A stretch of DNA of 64,000 nucleotides from Pseudohongiella sp. (GTDB taxonomy: Bacteria; Pseudomonadota; Gammaproteobacteria; Pseudomonadales; Pseudohongiellaceae). This document shows positions 17,883 through 25,562 of this stretch, piece by piece. Where the stretch lies: positions 1-64,000 of the forward strand of contig JAUSCD010000031.1 of the NCBI GenBank assembly GCA_030651695.1, given 5' to 3'. The notes beneath the pieces are model-generated. The model had not been told where the DNA came from and did no database searches. It saw only the letters and a program-made list of their open reading frames with translations. Every line of letters begins with the position of its first letter. Position 1 is the first letter of the stretch. The position numbers and the translations under genes are program-made.

Positions 17883-18479
17883 ATGAAAAATCCACAGCCC
17901 AGACTCCGAAAACAGGGATACACCTTGTTGGAGCTGCTGATAACGGTCGCAATTATAACAATCCTGGCAACGCTGTCGCTGCCGGCGTTGTATCCGCCTG
18001 AACAAAAAGAGGCCGAACAGGTGTTTGTGCAAATGGGGGCGCTGGTTTCCGCAGCGCGTGCGGCGGCTATAGACAGACATATCTCTGTTGTTATCTGCCC
18101 GACCGACAATATGGAATCATGCAGCAATGACTGGAATACAGGCGTTCTGGTGTTTATCGACAACAACCAGAATCGCCAGCTTGATCAGTCCGAGTCAATT
18201 ATCGAACGCAGTGTCTGGGGTGGCGCCCCCTCTGCCTCATCGAATAGCCTGCGCGGCACCCTGCACTGGCGCGTGTTTGGCAATCGTCAAAGCATCTATA
18301 TCTCACCTCTGGGAGAAATCAGCGATCAGAACGGCAATCTCACCTGGTGTCCCCCGTCTGGCAGTTCGGTAACGCCCCATCAGATGGTATTAAACAGCAG
18401 TGGCCGTATTCGACTGGCCGTTGATCAAAATGGCGATGGTCTGCGCGAAGATAGTCAGGGCAGACCCATTAGTTGTTGA
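17883..18479 (+). CDS. fimT: FimT/GspH-type minor pseudopilin
   Basis: This is a minor pilin that joins the initiating tip of the type IV pilus; FimT-like proteins can also bind DNA during uptake. The 198-aa protein has a class III prepilin leader: a short basic start (MKNPQPRLRKQG), the cleavage site G/YTLLE with Glu5, and a hydrophobic helix to about residue 34. Paired cysteines and a GspH/FimT C-terminal domain follow, including ISPLGEIS and SSGRIRLA. It could equally be named FimU. The ribosome site is weak. It faces pilX, whose stop lies 35 bp away, so it is not co-transcribed with the other minor pilins here. Confidence 0.85.
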   Translation: MKNPQPRLRKQGYTLLELLITVAIITILATLSLPALYPPEQKEAEQVFVQMGALVSAARAAAIDRHISVVICPTDNMESCSNDWNTGVLVFIDNNQNRQLDQSESIIERSVWGGAPSASSNSLRGTLHWRVFGNRQSIYISPLGEISDQNGNLTWCPPSGSSVTPHQMVLNSSGRIRLAVDQNGDGLREDSQGRPISC

Positions 18480-18513
18480 CCCGGGAAGACTTATCAATGA
18501 GTTACACCGCTTT

Positions 18514-19083
18514 TTACATCCCATTGCCGGCGACATACACTGAGCGCGTCCACAATCGGCGACGTTGCGTGAATTCAGATGCAATACAGGACTCTTCATT
18601 TTCACAGCAGACATCCCACCGCACGCTCAACCCGACAGCACTGCTGTTTGCATCCCTGACAAGCGGGACGCTGACCTCAAACAGAGGACCGCATTGCTGT
18701 TGCGAAAACTCCGTATCAATCCAGTCTCCATAAGTTTTGACCAGGCTGTCCGCATGCAAATTTCCCGGATAATGCGAAGTCGAAAGAAACTGCGCAATAC
18801 CCGAATTCCCGATCACCTGCCATACCTGCCGCTCCGAAGCCAACAACCCGTGCTCCAGACGCAGGAAAGTCTGCTGATGATTCACATATGAAGAAATCAT
18901 TTTTTGCCCGGACCAGGCAGTTTCAAGCGCAGCCAGAGCCACGGCCGACACTGCAGTTAAAAACACCAGACATAACAGCAAGACAGAACCCCTGTCTGAC
19001 CAGGCTAAGGTGGCGCGGTCAGCTTGTCTGCTGTGTAAAAATCTATAGCGAGATATCAGGCCCAATATTGTCAGAACTCCCAA
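18514..19083 (-). CDS. pilX: PilX-like minor pilin assembly protein
   Basis: The PilX family belongs to the minor pilin tip complex of type IV pili. The 189-aa product has a short basic lead, then RGSVLLLCLVFLTAVSAVALAALETA, the PilX N-terminal hydrophobic segment without the Glu5 of classical pilins, and cysteines near the end (CGPLF, DVCCENEESC). The start is uncertain: a TTG at 19083, or a TTG at 19065 with GGGAG 11 nt before it. It is the last gene of pilV-pilW-pilX; the usual next genes, pilY1 and pilE, are not here. Confidence 0.75.
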   Translation of the reverse strand: MGVLTILGLISRYRFLHSRQADRATLAWSDRGSVLLLCLVFLTAVSAVALAALETAWSGQKMISSYVNHQQTFLRLEHGLLASERQVWQVIGNSGIAQFLSTSHYPGNLHADSLVKTYGDWIDTEFSQQQCGPLFEVSVPLVRDANSSAVGLSVRWDVCCENEESCIASEFTQRRRLWTRSVYVAGNGM

Positions 19084-19087
19084 AATT

Positions 19088-19831
19088 TTAAATCTTCTGC
19101 CATTGCCGGCCCGCTACCGTAAAACTAAACCAAGACTCTGTGTCACCCACTGCGTCGACGAGCACAGCAGTGTTCTGTAAGCGATACTGAATCCGGACTG
19201 CCTTCAGTCGCCACCAGTCCGGTACCTGATCAACATCAACAAGTGCCAGATCTCCCGTTGATGGGTCTTCAACTATAAAACTGAATGCCAGTTCCGACAC
19301 ATCTTCAACCAGCTCTGTGGCAGGGAGGTAACTACCCGTGCCCGTCACTCGCCGCCGGTAGAGCGATATCGGATTGGATCGAACTCCTCCCCGATGCGCC
19401 AGATAGAATTGATCAGCAACCACATCAGGACAACAGTCCTGTTTTACCTGCAACGCATCGCTGCCGGATGCAGCTGCTGTGATAGTCGGGGCTCCGCCCG
19501 CACCTGCTCTCCACCCTGTCACCGGCGCCGTACACTGCTGAGTGATCACCACTCCGGGGCACCCCTTGCCGGAAAAAGATGGAGGCGAATCCCCCCTGCT
19601 GTTGCCATCCGTCTCTGTCAGATCAACACGAAAAAGCACATCGCGTAGCGAATGGCTGAGGATATGTTGCAACGTCGCAGCGTTCTCCAGCCGCCGACTG
19701 ATGGATTGTTGTATTTCTATGCTCAGGCTGGTTTGCAAATGAACTTGTATGAGTACCAATGCCATCGACATGGAGATGGCAACAGATATCAACAGCTCCA
19801 CCAGCGTCAACCCGTATTGCGCCCTTCTCAT
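19088..19831 (-). CDS. pilW: PilW-like minor pilin
   Basis: The 247-aa protein begins with a prepilin leader and helix (QYG/LTLVELLISVAISMSMALVLI) and has the large, variable, cysteine-containing globular part of PilW proteins (GKGCPGVVITQQC, VKQDCCPDVV). These minor pilins stabilise the tip that holds the PilY1 adhesin and start fibre assembly. Its ATG overlaps the pilV stop codon (ATGA at 19828-19831), and its stop lies a few bases before pilX, so the three are one operon. Confidence 0.82.
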   Translation of the reverse strand: MRRAQYGLTLVELLISVAISMSMALVLIQVHLQTSLSIEIQQSISRRLENAATLQHILSHSLRDVLFRVDLTETDGNSRGDSPPSFSGKGCPGVVITQQCTAPVTGWRAGAGGAPTITAAASGSDALQVKQDCCPDVVADQFYLAHRGGVRSNPISLYRRRVTGTGSYLPATELVEDVSELAFSFIVEDPSTGDLALVDVDQVPDWWRLKAVRIQYRLQNTAVLVDAVGDTESWFSFTVAGRQWQKI

Positions 19832-20280
19832 ATAGCCAGCTCAGTCTGCAAAGTGTTTTGTTGAGTGCCCTCAGGCCCGTGCCAACTGAGCGTGACTGTC
19901 CATATTACCTGCCCGTCTTGCAGCTCACGCATGATATCTATCTTCGCCGCTGGCAAACGGTCTCTAACCATATTTACCCACAGGCTCAACTCGTTGCGCG
20001 CAAAAGCTGCGACTGGACATGCTGTACCGGCACGACAACTCTGTACCGGGCCAGCAAACCCGGTAATCAATGTTTGCGGATCAAGTGCTCTGAAAGCATC
20101 AGGGCTTATATGGGTAATCTCTGACAACTCCATCAGCAACAACGAAGCCTGCTGTCTATGCCCGGACGCAAGCCCAATGCCCAACGCCGTAGTCTGCAGT
20201 GCAAGCAGACACAGAATTCCTGTGCCCAAAATAACGCTGGCCACCAGTACTTCGATCAAAGTCATCCCTTTTGCAAACAT
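19828..20280 (-). CDS. pilV: PilV-like minor pilin
   Basis: From the ATG at 20280 the 150-aa protein starts with a very short leader (MFAKG) and a prepilin helix with Glu5 (MTLIEVLVASVILGTGILCLLALQ), as in PilV. The later part carries a Cys pair (QSCRAGTACP) and ends in a short beta-rich segment (VIWTVTLSWHG). A longer frame to 20343 would bury the leader and is rejected. It is the first gene of pilVWX and runs away from the TSUP gene; no promoter was clear in the shared 254 bp for this direction. Confidence 0.82.
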   Translation of the reverse strand: MFAKGMTLIEVLVASVILGTGILCLLALQTTALGIGLASGHRQQASLLLMELSEITHISPDAFRALDPQTLITGFAGPVQSCRAGTACPVAAFARNELSLWVNMVRDRLPAAKIDIMRELQDGQVIWTVTLSWHGPEGTQQNTLQTELAI

Positions 20281-20424
20281 AGACCCACCGACATCCGCTC
20301 CCGAACACGCGGCCCCATACCAGAGAAAACGCTCAATTAGCACTGAGTAGTATAGAGACTGCTGTCCTGGGCTCGCCCGGATGGGTCAAGAAACTGTGGC
20401 CAACAGCACACTATCCAGTGATTT

Positions 20425-20454
20425 TTGGCATTCATTTGCAAACTTACCTATAAT
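20425..20454 (+). promoter_or_regulatory. Sigma-70 promoter for the TSUP permease gene
   Basis: TTGGCA (20425-20430), an 18-bp spacer and a perfect TATAAT (20449-20454) lie 80 bp before the ATG at 20535. Confidence 0.65.
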
Positions 20455-20534
20455 CCGCGTTTTTCCGTCGCACACACCTGCAGCTACTACCGCAGCGCTC
20501 TTTTTTTTGTTCTGGCACACCAGGTACCGCTCTC

Positions 20535-21293
20535 ATGGAATACGATTTTGTTCTGCTCGCGGTGCTGGCACTGATGGGGCTGATCGCCGGCGGTATTAAC
20601 ACCCTGGCAGGTGGCGGCTCCAACCTTACTCTGCCCATGTTGATGGTACTGGGTCTGCCACCGGACGTTGCAAATGGCACCAATCGGGTTGGAGTGATTT
20701 TGCAGGGTGTTGTCGCAGTGCGCGGATTTCACAAATACGGCAAACTCGATACACAATCCATTAGAGCTATCCTGGTTCCCAATCTGGCTGGAGGTGCCTT
20801 GGGCGCACTTGCAGCAGCCTTGCTGCCTAATGTGGCGTTGAAACCGTTGCTACTGGGCACAGTGCTGACCATGTCAGCCATAATTCTGATCAAGCCCGGT
20901 TTTATCGCACCCGAGCCAGGCACACCGGTGCGCTCGATCAATGAACATCGCGGCGCATGGTGGGGGATGTTTATAGCGGGTATTTATGGTGGCTTTGTGC
21001 AGGCGGGTGTAGGTTTTATTCTGTTGGCCGCGCTGGCCGGCGGACTTCGTTACGACCTGGTGCGTGCCAATGCCTTGAAAATGGTTTGCACAGTCGCATT
21101 TACTTCGGTGTCGCTGGTAATTTTTTTATGGTTTGATCTGATCAGATGGATTCCCGGTCTGATTCTGGCAGTGGGTACGATGCTTGGAAGTTATTTGAGC
21201 GTGCGTTTTGCCATCAGTGTGCAACAGAAAACCATCAAGTGGTTTCTTTTTGCCATGACGCTGGTGTCGTGTATTGCAGCTATCCTGTTCTGA
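20535..21293 (+). CDS. TauE/SafE (TSUP) family membrane permease
   Basis: The 252-aa protein has about eight hydrophobic helices in two homologous halves. The family motif appears in the first half (GLIAGGINTLAGGGSNLTLP, then NGTNRVGVI) and a related glycine-rich turn in the second (GIYGGFVQAGVGFILLAAL). TSUP proteins move sulfite, sulfoacetate or other small organosulfur or organic anions; no neighbouring gene tells which. It stands alone with its own promoter and converges on the sensor kinase gene 30 bp beyond its stop. Confidence 0.85.
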   Translation: MEYDFVLLAVLALMGLIAGGINTLAGGGSNLTLPMLMVLGLPPDVANGTNRVGVILQGVVAVRGFHKYGKLDTQSIRAILVPNLAGGALGALAAALLPNVALKPLLLGTVLTMSAIILIKPGFIAPEPGTPVRSINEHRGAWWGMFIAGIYGGFVQAGVGFILLAALAGGLRYDLVRANALKMVCTVAFTSVSLVIFLWFDLIRWIPGLILAVGTMLGSYLSVRFAISVQQKTIKWFLFAMTLVSCIAAILF

Positions 21294-21323
21294 TCAGGTC
21301 AGCGGACTGGTAAACAACAGACG

Positions 21324-22742
21324 TCAATCCAGAACACGGATGTTAGCCAACAGCAATACAATAGCAGCGCCACCTGACTCAGAGCGGCGCACACTGATTT
21401 TACCGCCGTAACTCTGCACAATATCAACGACTACAGCCAGTCCTATGCCCTGACCTTGCGCCAGCGTGTCAAGTCTCACACCACGTTGCAATATACGCTC
21501 GCTATCATTGTCGGCGATACCAGGACCATTGTCCTCAACAACCAGTTCAACTCGTGGCGGCGAAGTAGCAGGTAAAACGCTGAAAATTCTGACCCGGCCG
21601 TAGCCATACTTGCAGGCATTGTCCAACACATTGCCCAGCAGCTCCATCAGATCACGCTCATCTCCTAAAAAGTTCAGACGCGGATCTATATGCTGCTCAA
21701 TACTCACGGATTTTCCTGCATAAACTTTTTCCAGTGCGCGACAGATCTTTTGGGCCGCTTGCGCAATATTGACCTGGCTGGCCAGAGTACCAACGTTACC
21801 TGACCGTACTGCTCTCTGCAGTTGGTAGCTGATGATCTGGTTCATGCGATCCAGCTGTTCCTGCACCAGACTCAGATGGTCTTCGCGTGCGGTTGCGGAC
21901 AGACTCTGATCCATTGATGCCAGCATTTCACCTTGAATTACCGCCAACGGAGTTTTTAAACTGTGCGCCAGATCTGCCAGCGTGGTCCGGTAACGAGTCT
22001 GCTGTTTACGTTCAGTCTGAATCAGCAGATTGAGATTCTGCGTCACAGCACTGAGTTCAGCCGGGTAATCTGTGCCGAGTGACTCGGCCAACCCGGTTTC
22101 AATCTGCTTCAGGTCGCGCGCCAAGCGCCGCAGCGGCGACAAACCCCAACGCAGCAACAACAACTGCAGCACCAGCAACAAAACTGCCAATCCACCCAGC
22201 CAGGAAAACAGACTGCCACGAAACGCGGACACTTCATTGAGATAATTATCTGTTGATTCCAGAACGCTGAAAACAATGGCTTGCGGTCTGTTTTCCCAGG
22301 TGACGGCATAGTTAATGATAAAAAATTCGGAATCAGAAGATGCAGCATAACGACTGACACGAGTCTCACCACGATTAAGGTCAATTCCGAAGTTGCTGTC
22401 CGGGGCCCGCGCCGGGAACGAAAATTCAAGTGCTGAAGGTGTGCGTAACAGCTCGCCCTGGCCCGGGCTGCTGATGAAACCATAAAGGCCGGTGTTCAGT
22501 TGGCTGAAACGGGGCTCACGCAGATTTTCACTGAAGTAGAACTCTCCGCCGGTCTCGTCCACTGCAGCCAACAACACATACAGTTGCGTCTGCAGTTGCT
22601 GCGAGACACCTGTTTCAAGGCTGCTGCGAAAAGCCCTGTCGAGTACAAATCCAGTCAGGCCTAAAAACAATGTCAGCAGCACGGTCACTGCAACGAGCAG
22701 TCGGGATTGCAGAGAGTAACCGGCACGACTGCCCATTAACAT
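21324..22742 (-). CDS. PhoQ-like membrane sensor histidine kinase
   Basis: From the ATG at 22742 (472 aa) the protein has a first membrane helix (about residues 13-35), a periplasmic sensor of about 150 residues and a second helix (FSWLGGLAVLLLVLQLLLL). A HAMP domain follows, then a dimerisation helix with the phosphorylated His in LADLAHSLKTPLAVIQ and a catalytic domain with N box (LLGNVLDNACKYG) and G boxes (VEDNGPGIAD, GQGIGLAVV). The HSLKTPLAV segment is typical of PhoQ relatives. Its start is one base after the response regulator's stop codon, so they are coupled. The periplasmic domain is not clearly acidic like that of enteric PhoQ, so the signal is unknown. Confidence 0.88.
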   Translation of the reverse strand: MLMGSRAGYSLQSRLLVAVTVLLTLFLGLTGFVLDRAFRSSLETGVSQQLQTQLYVLLAAVDETGGEFYFSENLREPRFSQLNTGLYGFISSPGQGELLRTPSALEFSFPARAPDSNFGIDLNRGETRVSRYAASSDSEFFIINYAVTWENRPQAIVFSVLESTDNYLNEVSAFRGSLFSWLGGLAVLLLVLQLLLLRWGLSPLRRLARDLKQIETGLAESLGTDYPAELSAVTQNLNLLIQTERKQQTRYRTTLADLAHSLKTPLAVIQGEMLASMDQSLSATAREDHLSLVQEQLDRMNQIISYQLQRAVRSGNVGTLASQVNIAQAAQKICRALEKVYAGKSVSIEQHIDPRLNFLGDERDLMELLGNVLDNACKYGYGRVRIFSVLPATSPPRVELVVEDNGPGIADNDSERILQRGVRLDTLAQGQGIGLAVVVDIVQSYGGKISVRRSESGGAAIVLLLANIRVLD

Positions 22743-22743
22743 A

Positions 22744-23418
22744 TCAGTCCATGGCTCGTAGCCGATAACCCTGGCCGCGCACGGTATCGATGGGGTGTAA
22801 AGTCTCATCAGGATCGAGTTTTTGCCGCAGGCGTCGGATAAACACCTCAAGCACATTGCTATCGCGATCGTAGTCCTGAGCATACAGGTGATCGGTCAAT
22901 TCAGCTTTTGAAACCACCTGATCCGGATGCAGCATCAGATATTCCAGCGTTTTGTATTCGTAAGCGGTCAACTCAACTGCTTCACCGCTAACGGTCACGC
23001 GTTTGCTGCTGGTATCCAGACTGATAGGCCCCGCAGCAATCTGAGGGCTGGCAAAACCAGCTGCACGTCGCAGCAAGGCATTCAGCCGCGCCTGAATTTC
23101 CTCTATACGGAAAGGTTTGACCACATAGTCATCGGCACCCGCATCCAGCCCGGCAACTTTGTCCTGCCAGTCCCCGCGCGCGGTCAGAATCAGCACCGGG
23201 TATTTGCGCCCTGCTTCGCGTAATTGCCTGATAACACTGATACCATCAATCAGCGGCAAGCCCAGATCAATAATCGCAGCATCGTAGTCATTCTCCAACG
23301 CCTGGAACAGCCCGGTCTTACCGTCTGCGGCATCATCCACAACATAACCGATACGTTGCAGCCCCATGGTCAGTTGCTGACGCAGCAGGCTCTCATCCTC
23401 AACAACCAACAGACGCAT
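22744..23418 (-). CDS. PhoP-like OmpR-family response regulator
   Basis: The 224-aa regulator has a receiver domain with the acidic pair VEDE, the phospho-acceptor Asp in AIIDLGLPLIDG (residue 51), Thr in LTARGDWQDKV and Lys in VVKPF. A winged-helix DNA-binding domain follows (LTAYEYKTLEYLMLHPDQVVSK, VRGQGYRL). The strings DWQDKVAGLDAGADDYVVKPF and AAIIDLGLPLIDG resemble PhoP more than other OmpR members. GGGAG lies 8 nt before the ATG at 23418. It sits between a PepSY protein gene and its kinase in one operon. Confidence 0.92.
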   Translation of the reverse strand: MRLLVVEDESLLRQQLTMGLQRIGYVVDDAADGKTGLFQALENDYDAAIIDLGLPLIDGISVIRQLREAGRKYPVLILTARGDWQDKVAGLDAGADDYVVKPFRIEEIQARLNALLRRAAGFASPQIAAGPISLDTSSKRVTVSGEAVELTAYEYKTLEYLMLHPDQVVSKAELTDHLYAQDYDRDSNVLEVFIRRLRQKLDPDETLHPIDTVRGQGYRLRAMD

Positions 23419-23421
23419 GTG

Positions 23422-23769
23422 TTACTCCCGGGTAATAGCTCCAGTGGCGCGATCTACGTATACAGTGTAGATATTGCCCTCATTATCGATACGGAAACGA
23501 AAGCGAATGCGACCATCATGATTGACTTCATTGACGCTGATAATATTGCCGGGAAAACGTGCGCGCACCCTCTCCAGCGCCTGGCGCTGGCTCAGCCCTT
23601 CCGCAGGGACCTCAAGTGCCTCTTCCTCTGCGGGCGGCTGAGCAGACAAACTTGAACAGCAAAATGCAGCCAGGATCAAAATCAGCAGTATGCGGCTGCC
23701 ACGCATGGCGCGCGACCACATACCGGCTGCTGACTGTACAATGCTGCTCAAGGAGCCTGACGCTTTCAT
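23422..23769 (-). CDS. Exported PepSY-domain protein
   Basis: The 115-aa protein has a hydrophobic signal (MRGSRILLILILAAFCCSSLSA; the C-S-S could also be a lipobox) and a single PepSY domain, ending in the familiar motif IYTVYVDRATGAI. PepSY domains are thought to be small periplasmic inhibitors or ligand-binding modules. GGAGAG precedes the ATG at 23769. It is 3 bp upstream of the phoP-like gene, so it may act as an accessory or feedback component of this two-component system; that is inference from position. Confidence 0.82.
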   Translation of the reverse strand: MKASGSLSSIVQSAAGMWSRAMRGSRILLILILAAFCCSSLSAQPPAEEEALEVPAEGLSQRQALERVRARFPGNIISVNEVNHDGRIRFRFRIDNEGNIYTVYVDRATGAITRE

Positions 23770-23798
23770 AACTCTCCAATAATATCCCGGGAAACGGT

Positions 23799-24374
23799 TC
23801 AGAGCACCGGATCATGGCTGACACGCAGACGAATCCGATCACCCGGATCCTGATCAGCCCTTACGGTAAACTCTTCACCGTTGTAACGATATTTCACCTG
23901 ATACCCCATCAGACGCTCCTCTTCGCTGTAACGCGTGACGGTCTCGCAGTGCTGAACAGTCTGGTAGCGGGCTGTCTGCGGATGACTGTTGGCCCGAACT
24001 ATATCACGGCCAACCGAGTGCCCCAACACTGCACCAACAACTGTTCCGACACGCTGGCTGGACTTGTTGTTGCCAACGGCGTTGCCAAGCGCTCCGCCAA
24101 TTACAGTGCTCACAAGCACGGGGGTGCGACTTTCGTTACGACGCGACTCCCGAACACGAACTTCTTCCTGCCAGCACTCCTCACGAGGACTGGCCACAGT
24201 CACTGCCTGATAAATCGGGCGGGTTTCAACCACCTCGGCATAGACATATTGCGATTGCCCCAGGGCCGGCAGCGATGCCAGCAGACTGGCAGAGCCCAGA
24301 CCTGCGCAGGTCAGTGTCATCGCCAGGATTTTCGACAATGGTTTTTTGTTTGTGGTTTTAACTGACGTATTCAC
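23799..24374 (-). CDS. Glycine-zipper 2TM envelope protein (SlyB/17-kDa-antigen-like)
   Basis: The 191-aa protein has an N-terminal signal (residues 1-40, ending PALGQS) and no lipobox. A glycine-zipper hairpin (VIGGALGNAVGNNKSSQRVG, then TVVGAVLGHSVG) and a conserved C-terminal block (CETVTRYSEEERLMGYQVKY) follow. Relatives sit in or under the outer membrane and stabilise the envelope. GAGGTGAA precedes the ATG. It is the first gene of the glycine-zipper, PepSY, phoP-like, phoQ-like operon; in enteric bacteria the glycine-zipper lipoprotein SlyB is a PhoP target, so the link is plausible. Confidence 0.8.
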   Translation of the reverse strand: MNTSVKTTNKKPLSKILAMTLTCAGLGSASLLASLPALGQSQYVYAEVVETRPIYQAVTVASPREECWQEEVRVRESRRNESRTPVLVSTVIGGALGNAVGNNKSSQRVGTVVGAVLGHSVGRDIVRANSHPQTARYQTVQHCETVTRYSEEERLMGYQVKYRYNGEEFTVRADQDPGDRIRLRVSHDPVL

Positions 24375-24497
24375 GATTCACCTCGTTGTTCAGAAAATTA
24401 CACAAACAGACTAGCGTCTGGCAGCTGAATCGAGACTGAATACAATCGCAAATTTGTGGTCTTGACGAGCGCAGAGATCATCTTGTCGTCCAGACAG

Positions 24498-24525
24498 TTG
24501 ATTTACCTTGAGATAGCGGTAAAAT
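24498..24525 (+). promoter_or_regulatory. Candidate promoter of the cold-shock-domain gene
   Basis: TTGATT (24498-24503), a 16-bp spacer and TAAAAT (24520-24525) lie 83 bp upstream of the ATG at 24608. The intervening leader is A-rich. Confidence 0.5.
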
Positions 24526-24607
24526 CCGGCGGTCATGTAAAAGTAAAAAGACAAAATAACAATTAAAACCATTTACGCATCAAGCACTAAGCTTCAAGAG
24601 ATCTACA

Positions 24608-25099
24608 ATGTCACGCAAAATTCTGTCTTCAGCCTTACTCGTCAGCATCGTTTCCATCCCGTTTGTCTATCTGCTTGCCACTCAAATCGATGTTTTGGGT
24701 GTCCCCGGCCAGCTGATTGCCACACTGGCCATCGTTTATTTCGCCAGCGCTGGCAGCGCCTGGTTGTCTGTTCGTGTTGTGCAATCCGGCTCCAGAGCTG
24801 CCAAAGGAGGCAGGAAACCAGCGCGCCCGGCGGCAAGCGGGCGCGAGAAACCAAACCGTTCGCCCGAAACGCAGGCCGTTGCAGAAGGCCCGCGCGAAGC
24901 AGGTCAGGTGAAATGGTTTAACGCCAGCAAAGGCTTCGGCTTCATAACACGCGACACCGGTGAAGATATTTTTGTGCACTTCCGTTCAATCCGGGGTGAT
25001 GGCCACCGTGTTTTAAAAGACGGTCAGCGCGTCGAATTCTCCGTTAGCATGGGCGACAAAGGCCTGCAGGCTGATGACGTCGCTGCTCTTGCGCGCTGA
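24608..25099 (+). CDS. Membrane-anchored cold-shock-domain protein
   Basis: The 163-aa protein joins two N-terminal hydrophobic helices (about residues 8-26 and 34-56) to a basic, Pro/Ala-rich linker (57-97). A complete C-terminal cold-shock domain follows (98-163) with RNP1 KGFGFI at 108-113 and RNP2 IFVHF at 121-125. Free CspA-type proteins bind single-stranded RNA and DNA; this one should hold the domain at the inner face of the membrane. I know of similar proteins in gammaproteobacteria but no established role. It is monocistronic and divergent from the glycine-zipper operon. Confidence 0.85.
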   Translation: MSRKILSSALLVSIVSIPFVYLLATQIDVLGVPGQLIATLAIVYFASAGSAWLSVRVVQSGSRAAKGGRKPARPAASGREKPNRSPETQAVAEGPREAGQVKWFNASKGFGFITRDTGEDIFVHFRSIRGDGHRVLKDGQRVEFSVSMGDKGLQADDVAALAR

Positions 25100-25142
25100 C
25101 CAGGCTTGCCAAACCGGATTTGCAGGCGGGCTCTGGCAAATG

Positions 25143-25373
25143 TCAGTAGTGCGGCGGACGCTCATCCATCGGAGCTGAGCCGGGCCCGCGATCGGCAACG
25201 GCCTGCATCAACTCGCCCAGCTTTTCGCGATGCGACTGTAGTTCGCGCTCCAGGGTGTCTATCTGCTTTTGCTGGCGGGTTACAATATCATTCAGAGCTT
25301 GCAGATTGTCTTCCTGAAAAGCAAAACGGGTTTGCAAATCCACCAGTTGCTCATGTGTAAATGCTGTCGACAT
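25143..25373 (-). CDS. slyX: SlyX family protein
   Basis: SlyX is a short coiled-coil protein of unknown function found across proteobacteria. This 76-aa copy is a single heptad-like helix (residues 8-60, FQEDNLQALNDIVTRQQKQI) followed by the hallmark C-terminal PPHY. AGGAA lies 8 nt before the ATG. It converges on the cold-shock-domain gene with 43 bp between stops. Confidence 0.9.
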   Translation of the reverse strand: MSTAFTHEQLVDLQTRFAFQEDNLQALNDIVTRQQKQIDTLERELQSHREKLGELMQAVADRGPGSAPMDERPPHY

Positions 25374-25562
25374 GGGAATATTTCCTGATGTTTGGGACTA
25401 CGTTGCCAGTATAGTAACCTGTTTCTGCTCTCTAAACCGGTTTCTAAACGACAAGCAGCCATGTAATATTCTTCCCACATAAACACTGCAGACTATGTAA
25501 GAAACTGCCATATAACACTGTCTATTACTACTCGGAAACGCTTTCAGGAATTATTACGCCTC

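Noticed and set aside
17810-18166. 118-codon frame antisense to fimT
   Set aside because: It overlaps fimT and the thiO start, has no domain, and is explained as a shadow.
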